Shown here one piece after another: positions 5,744 to 11,418 of a stretch of DNA of 11,418 nt. Origin of the DNA: JALHQU01 sp043745295 (lineage in GTDB: Bacteria; Planctomycetota; Planctomycetia; Gemmatales; Gemmataceae); NCBI GenBank assembly GCA_043745295.1, contig JAYTTN010000843.1, positions 1 to 11,418 on the forward strand. Reading direction: 5' to 3'. Both the position numbers and the translations under genes were made by a program. Below the pieces are notes generated by a model, which was given only the letters and a program-made list of their open reading frames with translations, ran no database searches and was not told the DNA's origin. How positions within the stretch are numbered: position 1 is the first letter of the stretch; the number at the start of each line of letters is the position of its first letter.

Positions 5744-7753
5744 CTAGCGGAATAGCGACTCGTACTTCTGCTTGGCCGGTTCGCCGGGGCGGATGGTTTC
5801 CCACTGGATGCCCTCGTCTTTCGGGGTCGGTGACGGCGGTGGGGCCACGGCGGGGGGCGGGATGTCCGTCGGTCGGCTGGGGATCGGCACGGTCAACGGA
5901 AGCGAAGCCGGGGCCGGAGTGGAACCCCCGGTTTCGGGAATGATCGGCTGCCACGGGATTTCGGCGGTCGGCGGCGCGGGTGCTGGCTCGCGGTGCGCCA
6001 CGACTTGCACCGCCCCCGGAGTCCGGCGAGCCGCGAGCAGGTGCCGGGTGATCGGCAAATCCCACGGGGACAGTCGTGCCGGCATCGTCGCCACGGGTGG
6101 CGGGGGAAGGAGGTCCGACGAGTCGCGTGGCATCGCGCCGCGCGGGGTCGGCAGTTCGGTCGGCGGGGGCGCGAGTGCGCGGCCGGGCGGCGCGACCAGG
6201 ATCGGCACCGCCGGCGGGTGGACGCTGACCGGCTGCGGCGAACGAACCGCCGGCATCGTCTGCGGAGGCGGCAGCGGGTCGGCCGTCGCGACCTGCGGCA
6301 CCGCCCCCGCGAGGCTGTGGCCGGGGTGCCCCAGCGCCCGGTAAAGCCGGAACTGCGACCGGTTGTAGTCGCCGACGGCGGCGTAGTAGTCGGCGTTCGC
6401 CTGCCCCAGCGCCTGCACCGCCGCCACCACTTCCTGCGGGCGGACCACCAGCGTCAGCGCCGTCCCGATTCGCCGCGTCTGCGTCATCCCTTGTAGGCTC
6501 TTGTCCACCAGCTCCAGCGCGTCCTTCAGCGCCGGCTCGCTCTGCGCCAGCCGGTCGCCGGCCGATTTCGCCTGCGCGAACGCGGTACTCACCTCGGCGG
6601 CCACGCGGTCCTGCGCGCGGAACATCTCCAGCGTCGCGGCCTCCTGTTCGGCCCGCCGCTCGCCGACCCGCGCCTTGTTCCCGAAGCCGAGCGACTGGAA
6701 CTCCCACAGCACTTGCAGGTCCACGTCGAACCGGCCGCCGAACCCGTTCAGCTTGTCGTTCGGCCCGCCGCCGAACCCCGCCCAGCCGAGCGACCCGCTG
6801 GGGTTCGTCGCGGTGCTGCGCAGGGCGATGCTCGGCACCAGCGGGCGGATTTGCTCCTGCTTCAGCCGGGCGAGGGCCGCCTGCACGACCGCCTGGTGCG
6901 CGGCCAACTCCGGCCGGTTGGTCAGGCCGATGGGGACGAGCGCGTCCACGGTGGCGGCCGGGTCGATCACGGCGACCGTGAGGAACGGCGGTTCCATCGG
7001 CTCGACCAGCGTGCCGGGTTCGAGGCGGAGCAGGCGGACGAGTTCGGCGCTGGCCACCCGCCACCGCTCGCGGGCGGTGGTCGCGGCCTGTTGCCGGCGG
7101 GCCAGTTCCACCTTCGCCCGGCTGGCTTCCAGCGGCGGCGCGAGGCCGTCGGCCAGCTTCTCCGCCTTCCGCGCCGCCTCCTCGGCCTTCGTCAATGCCA
7201 CTGCCGCGCCCGCCAGCTCGCCCCTCGCCTGTTGGACGCCGAAGTACGCCTCGGCCACGGCCAGCGTGGAGTCGTTCGCGGCCGCCTGCTGCTGCGCCCG
7301 GCGGGCGCGCAAGTCCTGCTTCGCCACCAGCGGAGCATAGATGGCGTCGGAGATGTTGAACACCACGTTCGGCCCGACGCCGACGGCGAGCGACCCGCGG
7401 CTCGACCGCACGATGTCGCCGGTGAAGTTCTGCTGCCCGCCGTCGTGCCGGAAGTAGTCCAGGCCGGTGACGAGGTTCGGCACCCACAGCAGTTTGGCGC
7501 GGTCCAGTTGGCGGGCGGCGAGGGTCACTTGGCGGGCGGCGATTTGCACGTCCAGCGGCCGGGCGTGGGCCAACTGGAGCGCGGTCGCCAGGTTGATCGG
7601 CAGCACTTTATCCGCGGCTTCGGCCTGCGCCGGCGGGATCGACTGCGCGGCGGTAAGCGGCGGCGGCATGGCCGGCCGTTGCGCGAAGGCCCAGCCGGCG
7701 AACGCCAGGGCCGCGACGACGGCGACACGCGGGAAAAGGAACGGCCGCCCCAT
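5744..7753 (-). CDS. TolC-family outer-membrane channel protein with long proline-rich tail
   Basis: This is a 669-residue protein. Residues 1-24 form a signal peptide ending AFAQ. Two copies of the outer-membrane efflux (TolC/OEP) repeat follow: about 52-245 (INLATALQLAHARPLDVQIA, then VAEAYFGVQQARGELAGAA, then the coiled coil LEASRAKVELARRQ) and about 270-475 (IGLTNRPELAAHQAVVQAAL, then QAKSAGDRLAQSE, then DYNRSQFRLYRALG). Such proteins form the trimeric exit duct of type I secretion or RND-type efflux. Residues 477-669 are extra: about 50 of 193 are proline and no fold is evident. The start is set by the signal peptide and by GAGGGGG 6 bases upstream of the ATG. No inner-membrane pump or adaptor gene is in the window. 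The lipoprotein gene lies upstream on the same strand. Confidence 0.9.
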   Translation of the reverse strand: MGRPFLFPRVAVVAALAFAGWAFAQRPAMPPPLTAAQSIPPAQAEAADKVLPINLATALQLAHARPLDVQIAARQVTLAARQLDRAKLLWVPNLVTGLDYFRHDGGQQNFTGDIVRSSRGSLAVGVGPNVVFNISDAIYAPLVAKQDLRARRAQQQAAANDSTLAVAEAYFGVQQARGELAGAAVALTKAEEAARKAEKLADGLAPPLEASRAKVELARRQQAATTARERWRVASAELVRLLRLEPGTLVEPMEPPFLTVAVIDPAATVDALVPIGLTNRPELAAHQAVVQAALARLKQEQIRPLVPSIALRSTATNPSGSLGWAGFGGGPNDKLNGFGGRFDVDLQVLWEFQSLGFGNKARVGERRAEQEAATLEMFRAQDRVAAEVSTAFAQAKSAGDRLAQSEPALKDALELVDKSLQGMTQTRRIGTALTLVVRPQEVVAAVQALGQANADYYAAVGDYNRSQFRLYRALGHPGHSLAGAVPQVATADPLPPPQTMPAVRSPQPVSVHPPAVPILVAPPGRALAPPPTELPTPRGAMPRDSSDLLPPPPVATMPARLSPWDLPITRHLLAARRTPGAVQVVAHREPAPAPPTAEIPWQPIIPETGGSTPAPASLPLTVPIPSRPTDIPPPAVAPPPSPTPKDEGIQWETIRPGEPAKQKYESLFR

Positions 7754-7865
7754 GCCTAGCCCCCTCGGCTGGTGTGGCGAATGCGCGAAACGAATTCCGA
7801 TTGAGGGGGCCAATACCGACGCCGGGATGGGGGCACAACGCCAAGTGAAATGCGGGAAGGCACCG

Positions 7866-7912
7866 GCCAGGGCCGTGGGTGGTCGGAAAACCAAGCTACC
7901 CACGGCCCTGGC
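7866..7912. repeat. 15-bp inverted repeat in front of the TolC-like gene
   Basis: Positions 7866-7880 and 7898-7912 are exact reverse complements around a 17-base loop. It lies between the lipoprotein stop and the TolC-like start, both on the minus strand. It could be an RNA hairpin that ends or tunes transcription between the two genes. There is no T-tract after it in either direction. Confidence 0.75.
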
Positions 7913-7936
7913 GGGCCGGGTTCGCCAAACGGCGGA

Positions 7937-7957
7937 ACCGCACCCACGGGGTGCGGT
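7937..7957. repeat. 9-bp hairpin just after the lipoprotein gene
   Basis: ACCGCACCC (7937-7945) pairs exactly with GGGTGCGGT (7949-7957) across the loop ACG. It begins 26 bases past the lipoprotein stop on the minus strand. Its core, CCGCAC(C/T)C-NNN-G(A/G)GTGCGG, is shared with the hairpin at 11373-11391 and, in shorter form, with 10288-10304. A terminator-like or REP-like role is plausible. Confidence 0.75.
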
Positions 7958-7983
7958 CGCGCGTGTCGGTCTCCCTCGTCGGG

Positions 7984-8280
7984 TCACTTCACCGGCTGCG
8001 GGGCCGGGAGGCCTCCCGGCGGCGGCAGCGCCCCGGCCGGCCCGCCCTGGCCGCCGGCGTTCACCCCGCGGCGGATCTCGCCCGTCGGGTCGAGCATCGA
8101 GTCCCGCTCCCGCTGGTGCGTGAACGGCGGGTCCGGCGGGAAGTACGTCGGGTAGTGGTTCAGGTAGTGCGGCGACGGCAGGGTCATGCCGCCGGTGTGC
8201 GTCTGGCACCCGCTCAGGCCGCCGACGCTCACGGCCGCGCCGGCGGCGCACCGGAGCAGCCATCGATTCAACTTGGTCAT
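7984..8280 (-). CDS. Small outer-envelope lipoprotein
   Basis: This is a 98-residue protein. A basic N-terminus (KLNRWLLR) and a hydrophobic core lead to a lipobox LSGC, with the lipidated cysteine at residue 25. The mature part begins CQTHTGGMTLPSPHYLNHYP and continues YFPPDPPF, then becomes Gly/Pro-rich with no fold. The Gly-Met-Thr-Leu-Pro-Ser..Tyr-Leu pattern after the cysteine is one I associate with short planctomycete lipoproteins of unknown role. GGAGGGG lies 8 bases before the ATG at 8280. The TolC-like gene follows 230 bases downstream on the same strand, which suggests a shared envelope function. The two hairpins between them mean co-transcription is uncertain. Confidence 0.8.
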   Translation of the reverse strand: MTKLNRWLLRCAAGAAVSVGGLSGCQTHTGGMTLPSPHYLNHYPTYFPPDPPFTHQRERDSMLDPTGEIRRGVNAGGQGGPAGALPPPGGLPAPQPVK

Positions 8281-8678
8281 GGCAGTTTCCCCTCCGGCCG
8301 GCAGCGCGGCCGACGTGCCTGTCTCGCGGATGCAGGGCAAGTGCCCCCACGCCGCCAGAACGCCCGTCGTCCGGGCAATGGCTGATGTCGTTGGTACCGC
8401 TCGTATCGGTTGCGCCTGCCGACGGGCTTCAGCCGAATTTGCCGAATTGACAATCGACACCACTTCGACAAGCGAGTACGGTGTCGCCGGTTGCAGGCAA
8501 CAGCCGGTTGACTGCTGACGAATTCGACACGCGGGTTTCGGATCGCTCAGCTTGCATGCGGTCACGGGAAAGTCCGCGTTGGAATGCAACATGCTTGCAG
8601 AGCTGGAGCTGCTGTTTTCGCCGCGACAGGTGTCGGTTCCCGCCGCGCTTCACGGCACTCGTGCCAGGACTTTCGGCA
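8281..8678. other. 398-base divergent intergenic region
   Basis: This separates the lipoprotein (-) and ATP-grasp (+) starts and must hold promoters for both. A perfect TTGACA sits at 8447-8452 on the plus strand but has no good -10 at the right distance. On the minus strand ATTCGGC occurs twice in close succession (8436-8450 area). The open reading from 8481 into the ATP-grasp gene does not look like protein. I see no RNA gene or further coding sequence here. Confidence 0.5.
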
Positions 8679-10196
8679 ATGCACGGCAACTCCGGCTTGC
8701 TCGCCAGCCAATCCCAGAGCCAGTCTCAGGGTCGAACTCCGGCCTCGCCCCTGTTCGGCGGTTACGCCGCGCACGCCACGGCGTGGGACGAGTTGTTCGA
8801 CCGCGACGGGTTGCCGCACGCCTACTGCAAAGTCCTCGCCGACCGCCTGGGCCAGCTGCATGTCCCGGAGTTCCTGTCGAAACGGACGAGCGCGGACGTG
8901 GCGTTCGTCAACCAGGGGGTGACGTTCTCCGTCTACTCCGACCGGCGTGGCGTGGAGAAGATTTTCCCGTTCGACCTGATCCCCCGGCCGGTGCCGGGCC
9001 GCGAGTGGGACCGCCTGGAAGCCGGGCTGATTCAGCGACTTCTCGCGCTCAACTTGTTCCTCGGCGACGTGTACCACGCCCAGAACATCCTGAAAGCGGG
9101 CGTCGTGCCGGCCGACCTCGTGCTGGGGTCGAAGGGCTACCGCAAGGAGATGGTCGGGTTCACGCCCCCGGCCGGGCAGTACATCCACATCTGCGGGACC
9201 GACCTGATCCGCGACGCCGCCGGCGAGTTCGTGGTACTGGAGGACAACGGCCGCACGCCGTCCGGCGTCAGTTATGTGCTGGAGAACCGCGCCGTCATGA
9301 AGAAGGTGTTCCCGCACCTGTTCCTCGACTGCATGGTCCGCCGCGTGGAGGACTACCCGCAGCGGCTGCGGCAGGCGCTGGAGAGCGTCGCCCCGAACGG
9401 CGCGTCCGACCCGCCGGCGGTGGTGCTGCTGTCGCCGGGGCCGTACAACTCGGCGTACTTCGAACACAGCTTCCTCGCCCGACACATGGGCATCGAGCTG
9501 GTCCTGGGCCAAGACTTGTTCGTCCACGAGGACGTGGTCTACCTGAAGACGACGCACGGGCCGGAGCGGGTGGATGTCATCTACCGCCGGCTGGACGACG
9601 ACTTCCTCGACCCGAAAGCGTTCCGCGAGGACAGCCTGCTCGGGGTGCCGGGGCTGTTCGCCGCGTACCGGGCCGGCAACGTGACGCTAGCCAACGCCGT
9701 CGGCACCGGGGTGGCGGACGACAAGGCCGTCTACCCGTATGTGGAAGACATGATCCGCTTCTATTTGACCGAGGAGCCGATCCTGAAGAACGTGCCGACG
9801 TACATCTGCGCCAAACCGGACGACCTGGCGTACACGCTCGACCACATCGGCGAGCTGGTGGTGAAGGCGGTCAACGAGTCCGGCGGATACGGGATGCTGA
9901 TGGGGCCGCACAGCACGGCGGGGCAGCGGGCCGAGTTCCGCGAGAAGGTGGCGATGAATCCGCGGAACTACGTCGCCCAGCCGGTGATCACGCTGTCCAC
10001 CTGCCCGACCTGGACGGAGGACGGCATGGCACCCCGGCATGTGGACCTGCGGCCGTACATCGTCAGCGGCCGTAGCACCTGGGTGCTGCCCGGCGGCCTG
10101 ACGCGGACGGCGCTGACCAAAGGGTCGCTGGTAGTGAACAGCAGCCAGGGCGGCGGCAGCAAGGACACCTGGGTGCTGGAGAGCAACGGGGCGTGA
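8679..10196 (+). CDS. Circularly permuted type-2 ATP-grasp protein
   Basis: This is a 505-residue cytoplasmic enzyme of the circularly permuted ATP-grasp type 2 family (former DUF404/DUF407). ATP-grasp enzymes activate a carboxylate as acyl-phosphate and join it to an amine, and this group is predicted to make or attach short peptides. Hallmarks in order are AFVNQGVTFSVY (75-86), IFPFDLIPR (95-103), LEDNGRTPSGVSYVLENR (187-204), PGPYNSAYFEHSFLAR (253-268), VIYRRLDDDFLDP (300-312), GTGVADDKAVY (342-352), the nucleotide-binding lysine in VVKAV (K396) with SGGYGM (401-406), PRHVDLRP (452-459) and SLVVNSSQGGGSKDTWVL (483-500). All key blocks are present and length is normal. The ATG at 8679 is chosen because family similarity begins about residue 33; AGGA lies about 10 bases upstream. 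A Gln-Ser run (11-17) precedes the domain. It is followed on the same strand by its usual partner, an alpha-E gene. Confidence 0.93.
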   Translation: MHGNSGLLASQSQSQSQGRTPASPLFGGYAAHATAWDELFDRDGLPHAYCKVLADRLGQLHVPEFLSKRTSADVAFVNQGVTFSVYSDRRGVEKIFPFDLIPRPVPGREWDRLEAGLIQRLLALNLFLGDVYHAQNILKAGVVPADLVLGSKGYRKEMVGFTPPAGQYIHICGTDLIRDAAGEFVVLEDNGRTPSGVSYVLENRAVMKKVFPHLFLDCMVRRVEDYPQRLRQALESVAPNGASDPPAVVLLSPGPYNSAYFEHSFLARHMGIELVLGQDLFVHEDVVYLKTTHGPERVDVIYRRLDDDFLDPKAFREDSLLGVPGLFAAYRAGNVTLANAVGTGVADDKAVYPYVEDMIRFYLTEEPILKNVPTYICAKPDDLAYTLDHIGELVVKAVNESGGYGMLMGPHSTAGQRAEFREKVAMNPRNYVAQPVITLSTCPTWTEDGMAPRHVDLRPYIVSGRSTWVLPGGLTRTALTKGSLVVNSSQGGGSKDTWVLESNGA

Positions 10197-10212
10197 GGCA
10201 GCCGTCTTCGGT

Positions 10213-10375
10213 CTTCACGCCGGAGGCGTGGCGGACTGTAGCCAGGGGTGAAACCCCTGGAAGCCGTGACGGGTGGCGAATGGTCCGGCACCCCTCCGGG
10301 GTGCGAGAAATTCAAGGTGTTTGCCCACCAGGGGTTTCACCCCTGGCTACAGTCCGCCACTCCTCCGGCGTGAAG
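10213..10375. repeat. Composite 48-bp inverted repeat with nested hairpins
   Basis: Arms at 10213-10260 and 10328-10375 are reverse complements over 48 bases with one mismatch (GGC against GGA in the GGAGG(C/A)GTGG part). Each arm ends in its own small palindrome, CCAGGGGT-NNN-ACCCCTGG. The 67-base centre holds a further hairpin, GCACCCC-TCC-GGGGTGC at 10288-10304. The whole sits between the ATP-grasp stop and the alpha-E start. There is no open reading frame that looks like a transposase and no evident target duplication. It resembles a REP/MITE-like element; the motif family is likely dispersed in the genome, which the window cannot show. Confidence 0.85.
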
Positions 10376-10414
10376 AAGGTTTGTCGTTCCGCCCCCTGAC
10401 CACTGCCTCCGCCC

Positions 10415-11371
10415 ATGATCTCCCGCGTCGCCGAACACTGCTACTGGCTGGCCCGCTACCTCGAGCGGTCGGAGAACACCGCGCGCGTGCTGGAGGTGAA
10501 CCAGACGCTGCTGCTCGACTTCCACGTGCCGATGGAACAGCAGTGGCGGCCGCTGCTCATCATCTCCGGCATCCCCGACTACGACAAGCCGGCCACCGGC
10601 GAGGACGTGCAGGAGTTCATGACGTGGGACGCGGACAACCCGTTCAGCATCCGCAGCAGCCTGGGCTGGGCGCGGGAGAACGCCCGCATCATCCGCGAGG
10701 TGATCTCGGCCGAGATGTGGGAGCGGATGAACTACTACCACCTGTGGTTTCAAGGCAGTGCCAGCCGCGCCCTGTACGACGTGAACCGGGGCGAGTTCTA
10801 CGCGCAGACCCGCCGCATCAATCAACTGCTCAACGGCATCGCCGACGCCACCATGGCGCACGGCGAGGCGTGGGAGTTCTTCCGCCTCGGCCGCAGCCTG
10901 GAACGCGCCTGCCAAACGGCCCGCATCCTGGACGTGAAGTACCACATCCTGCTACCCGCCCTGGCGGACGTGGGCACGCCCATAGACAACGCCCACTGGG
11001 TGGCCATCCTGATGAGCTGCTCCGGGTACGAACCGTTCCACAAGAAGCCCCGCGCGGCCAGTGACCCGGCGGCGGCCGTCGTCGAATTCCTGATGTTCGA
11101 CGACCAGTTCCCCCGCTCCGTCCACCACTGCCTGTCGGCGTGCAAGCAGGCGCTCGCGGCGGTCGCCGTCCCCGCCGGCCCGCCGACCGAGGCCGACCGC
11201 CAGCTCGCCGACCTGCTGGCCTGGCTGGACGGCCGCGAAATCCCCGACCTCATCCGCGCCGGCCTGCACGAATCGCTGACGCACGTCGTGGACAGCGTCC
11301 ACCGGTTGGGCGACGCGGTGACGAAGACGTACTTCGCCGTCGAGTTCCAGCCGCCGGCGATTTCAGGGTAG
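10415..11371 (+). CDS. Alpha-E domain protein (DUF403), partner of the ATP-grasp enzyme
   Basis: This is a 318-residue, mostly helical protein of the alpha-E family, full length. Hallmarks are the N-terminal SRVAEHCYWLARYLERSENT (3-22), the repeat-like FFRLGRSLERACQTARILD (155-173), and FLMFDDQFPRSVHHCL (225-240). Glu-rich helices give the family its name. The family is known from genome context to travel with circularly permuted ATP-grasp enzymes and often a transglutaminase-like protease, and is thought to take part in the same peptide-forming or modifying process. Its own activity is not established. The ATG at 10415 matches the usual family start; no ribosome site is evident, so coupling or another initiation route is possible. 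The 218-base gap to the ATP-grasp gene is filled by a large inverted repeat. Confidence 0.92.
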   Translation: MISRVAEHCYWLARYLERSENTARVLEVNQTLLLDFHVPMEQQWRPLLIISGIPDYDKPATGEDVQEFMTWDADNPFSIRSSLGWARENARIIREVISAEMWERMNYYHLWFQGSASRALYDVNRGEFYAQTRRINQLLNGIADATMAHGEAWEFFRLGRSLERACQTARILDVKYHILLPALADVGTPIDNAHWVAILMSCSGYEPFHKKPRAASDPAAAVVEFLMFDDQFPRSVHHCLSACKQALAAVAVPAGPPTEADRQLADLLAWLDGREIPDLIRAGLHESLTHVVDSVHRLGDAVTKTYFAVEFQPPAISG

Positions 11372-11372
11372 T

Positions 11373-11391
11373 CCGCACTCTCCGAGTGCGG
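11373..11391 (+). terminator. Hairpin directly after the alpha-E gene
   Basis: CCGCACTC (11373-11380) pairs exactly with GAGTGCGG (11384-11391) across the loop TCC, beginning one base after the TAG. The position suggests a terminator, but the following bases (TCGAACCC) lack a T-tract; TTTT appears only at about 11404. It is close in sequence to the hairpins at 7937-7957 and 10288-10304, so it may be a dispersed repeat used as a gene end. No gene start is visible in the remaining 27 bases. Confidence 0.5.
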
Positions 11392-11418
11392 TCGAACCCA
11401 TAGCTTTTCCCCATCGCC

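Noticed and set aside
5565..7487. A 640-codon minus-strand frame across the TolC-like gene
   Set aside because: It is Arg/Gly/Ala-rich with no motif. The TolC repeats are in another frame of the same strand.
8447..8482. TTGACA at 8447 as a promoter for the ATP-grasp gene
   Set aside because: No acceptable -10 occurs at 15-19 bases. The nearest weak one (TACGGT) is 24 bases away.
8481..8678. N-terminal extension of the ATP-grasp gene back to 8481
   Set aside because: The added 66 residues are Arg/Cys/Ser-rich with no similarity to the family, whose conserved part begins after residue 33 of the chosen start.
10213..10375. Inverted repeat as the ends of an insertion sequence or a CRISPR unit
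   Set aside because: The central 67 bases encode nothing, there is no spacer-repeat periodicity, and no flanking duplication was seen.

Overview
The window is GC-rich with very strong G/C bias at third codon positions. It carries families typical of Planctomycetota, most plausibly a Gemmata-like member of the Gemmataceae. The pointers are a secreted DUF1080 protein, a zinc-ribbon membrane protein of planctomycete type, a short lipoprotein before a TolC-family channel, a circularly permuted ATP-grasp/alpha-E pair, and many intergenic palindromes. The taxonomic placement is inferred from family content, not from a marker gene.

Layout. 60-1115 (-) is an exported DUF1080 (3-keto-disaccharide hydrolase-like) protein with a recognisable promoter. 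1315-1794 (+) is a small zinc-ribbon membrane protein. It converges on 1836-2084 (-), a small solitary protein with a weak antitoxin-like look. 2153-3649 (+) is a MATE-family transporter whose last ~21 codons and stop lie inside a large palindrome (3585-3680). 3832-5634 (+) is a tightly overlapping cassette of unrecognised genes with less biased codon use than its surroundings. Its second gene appears split by a one-base frame change at a C4 tract (4498-4501). 7984-8280 (-) and 5744-7753 (-) encode a small lipoprotein and a TolC-like outer-membrane protein with a long proline-rich tail, separated by two strong hairpins. 8281-8678 is a 398-base divergent intergenic region. 8679-10196 (+) and 10415-11371 (+) encode a circularly permuted type-2 ATP-grasp and an alpha-E protein. 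These are two parts of a known but poorly understood ATP-dependent peptide-bond-forming/modification module. They are separated by a 163-base composite inverted repeat (10213-10375).

How the parts fit. The ATP-grasp/alpha-E pair almost certainly acts together; a transglutaminase-like or protease partner is often found with it and may lie beyond the right edge. The lipoprotein and TolC-like genes look like an envelope unit but could be separately transcribed because of the hairpins between them. The most unusual items are the frame change with overlapping stop/start in the unknown cassette, the palindrome that supplies the end of the MATE gene, and a set of related REP-like hairpins sitting at gene 3' ends. 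I saw no RNA gene, CRISPR array, transposase or phage gene.
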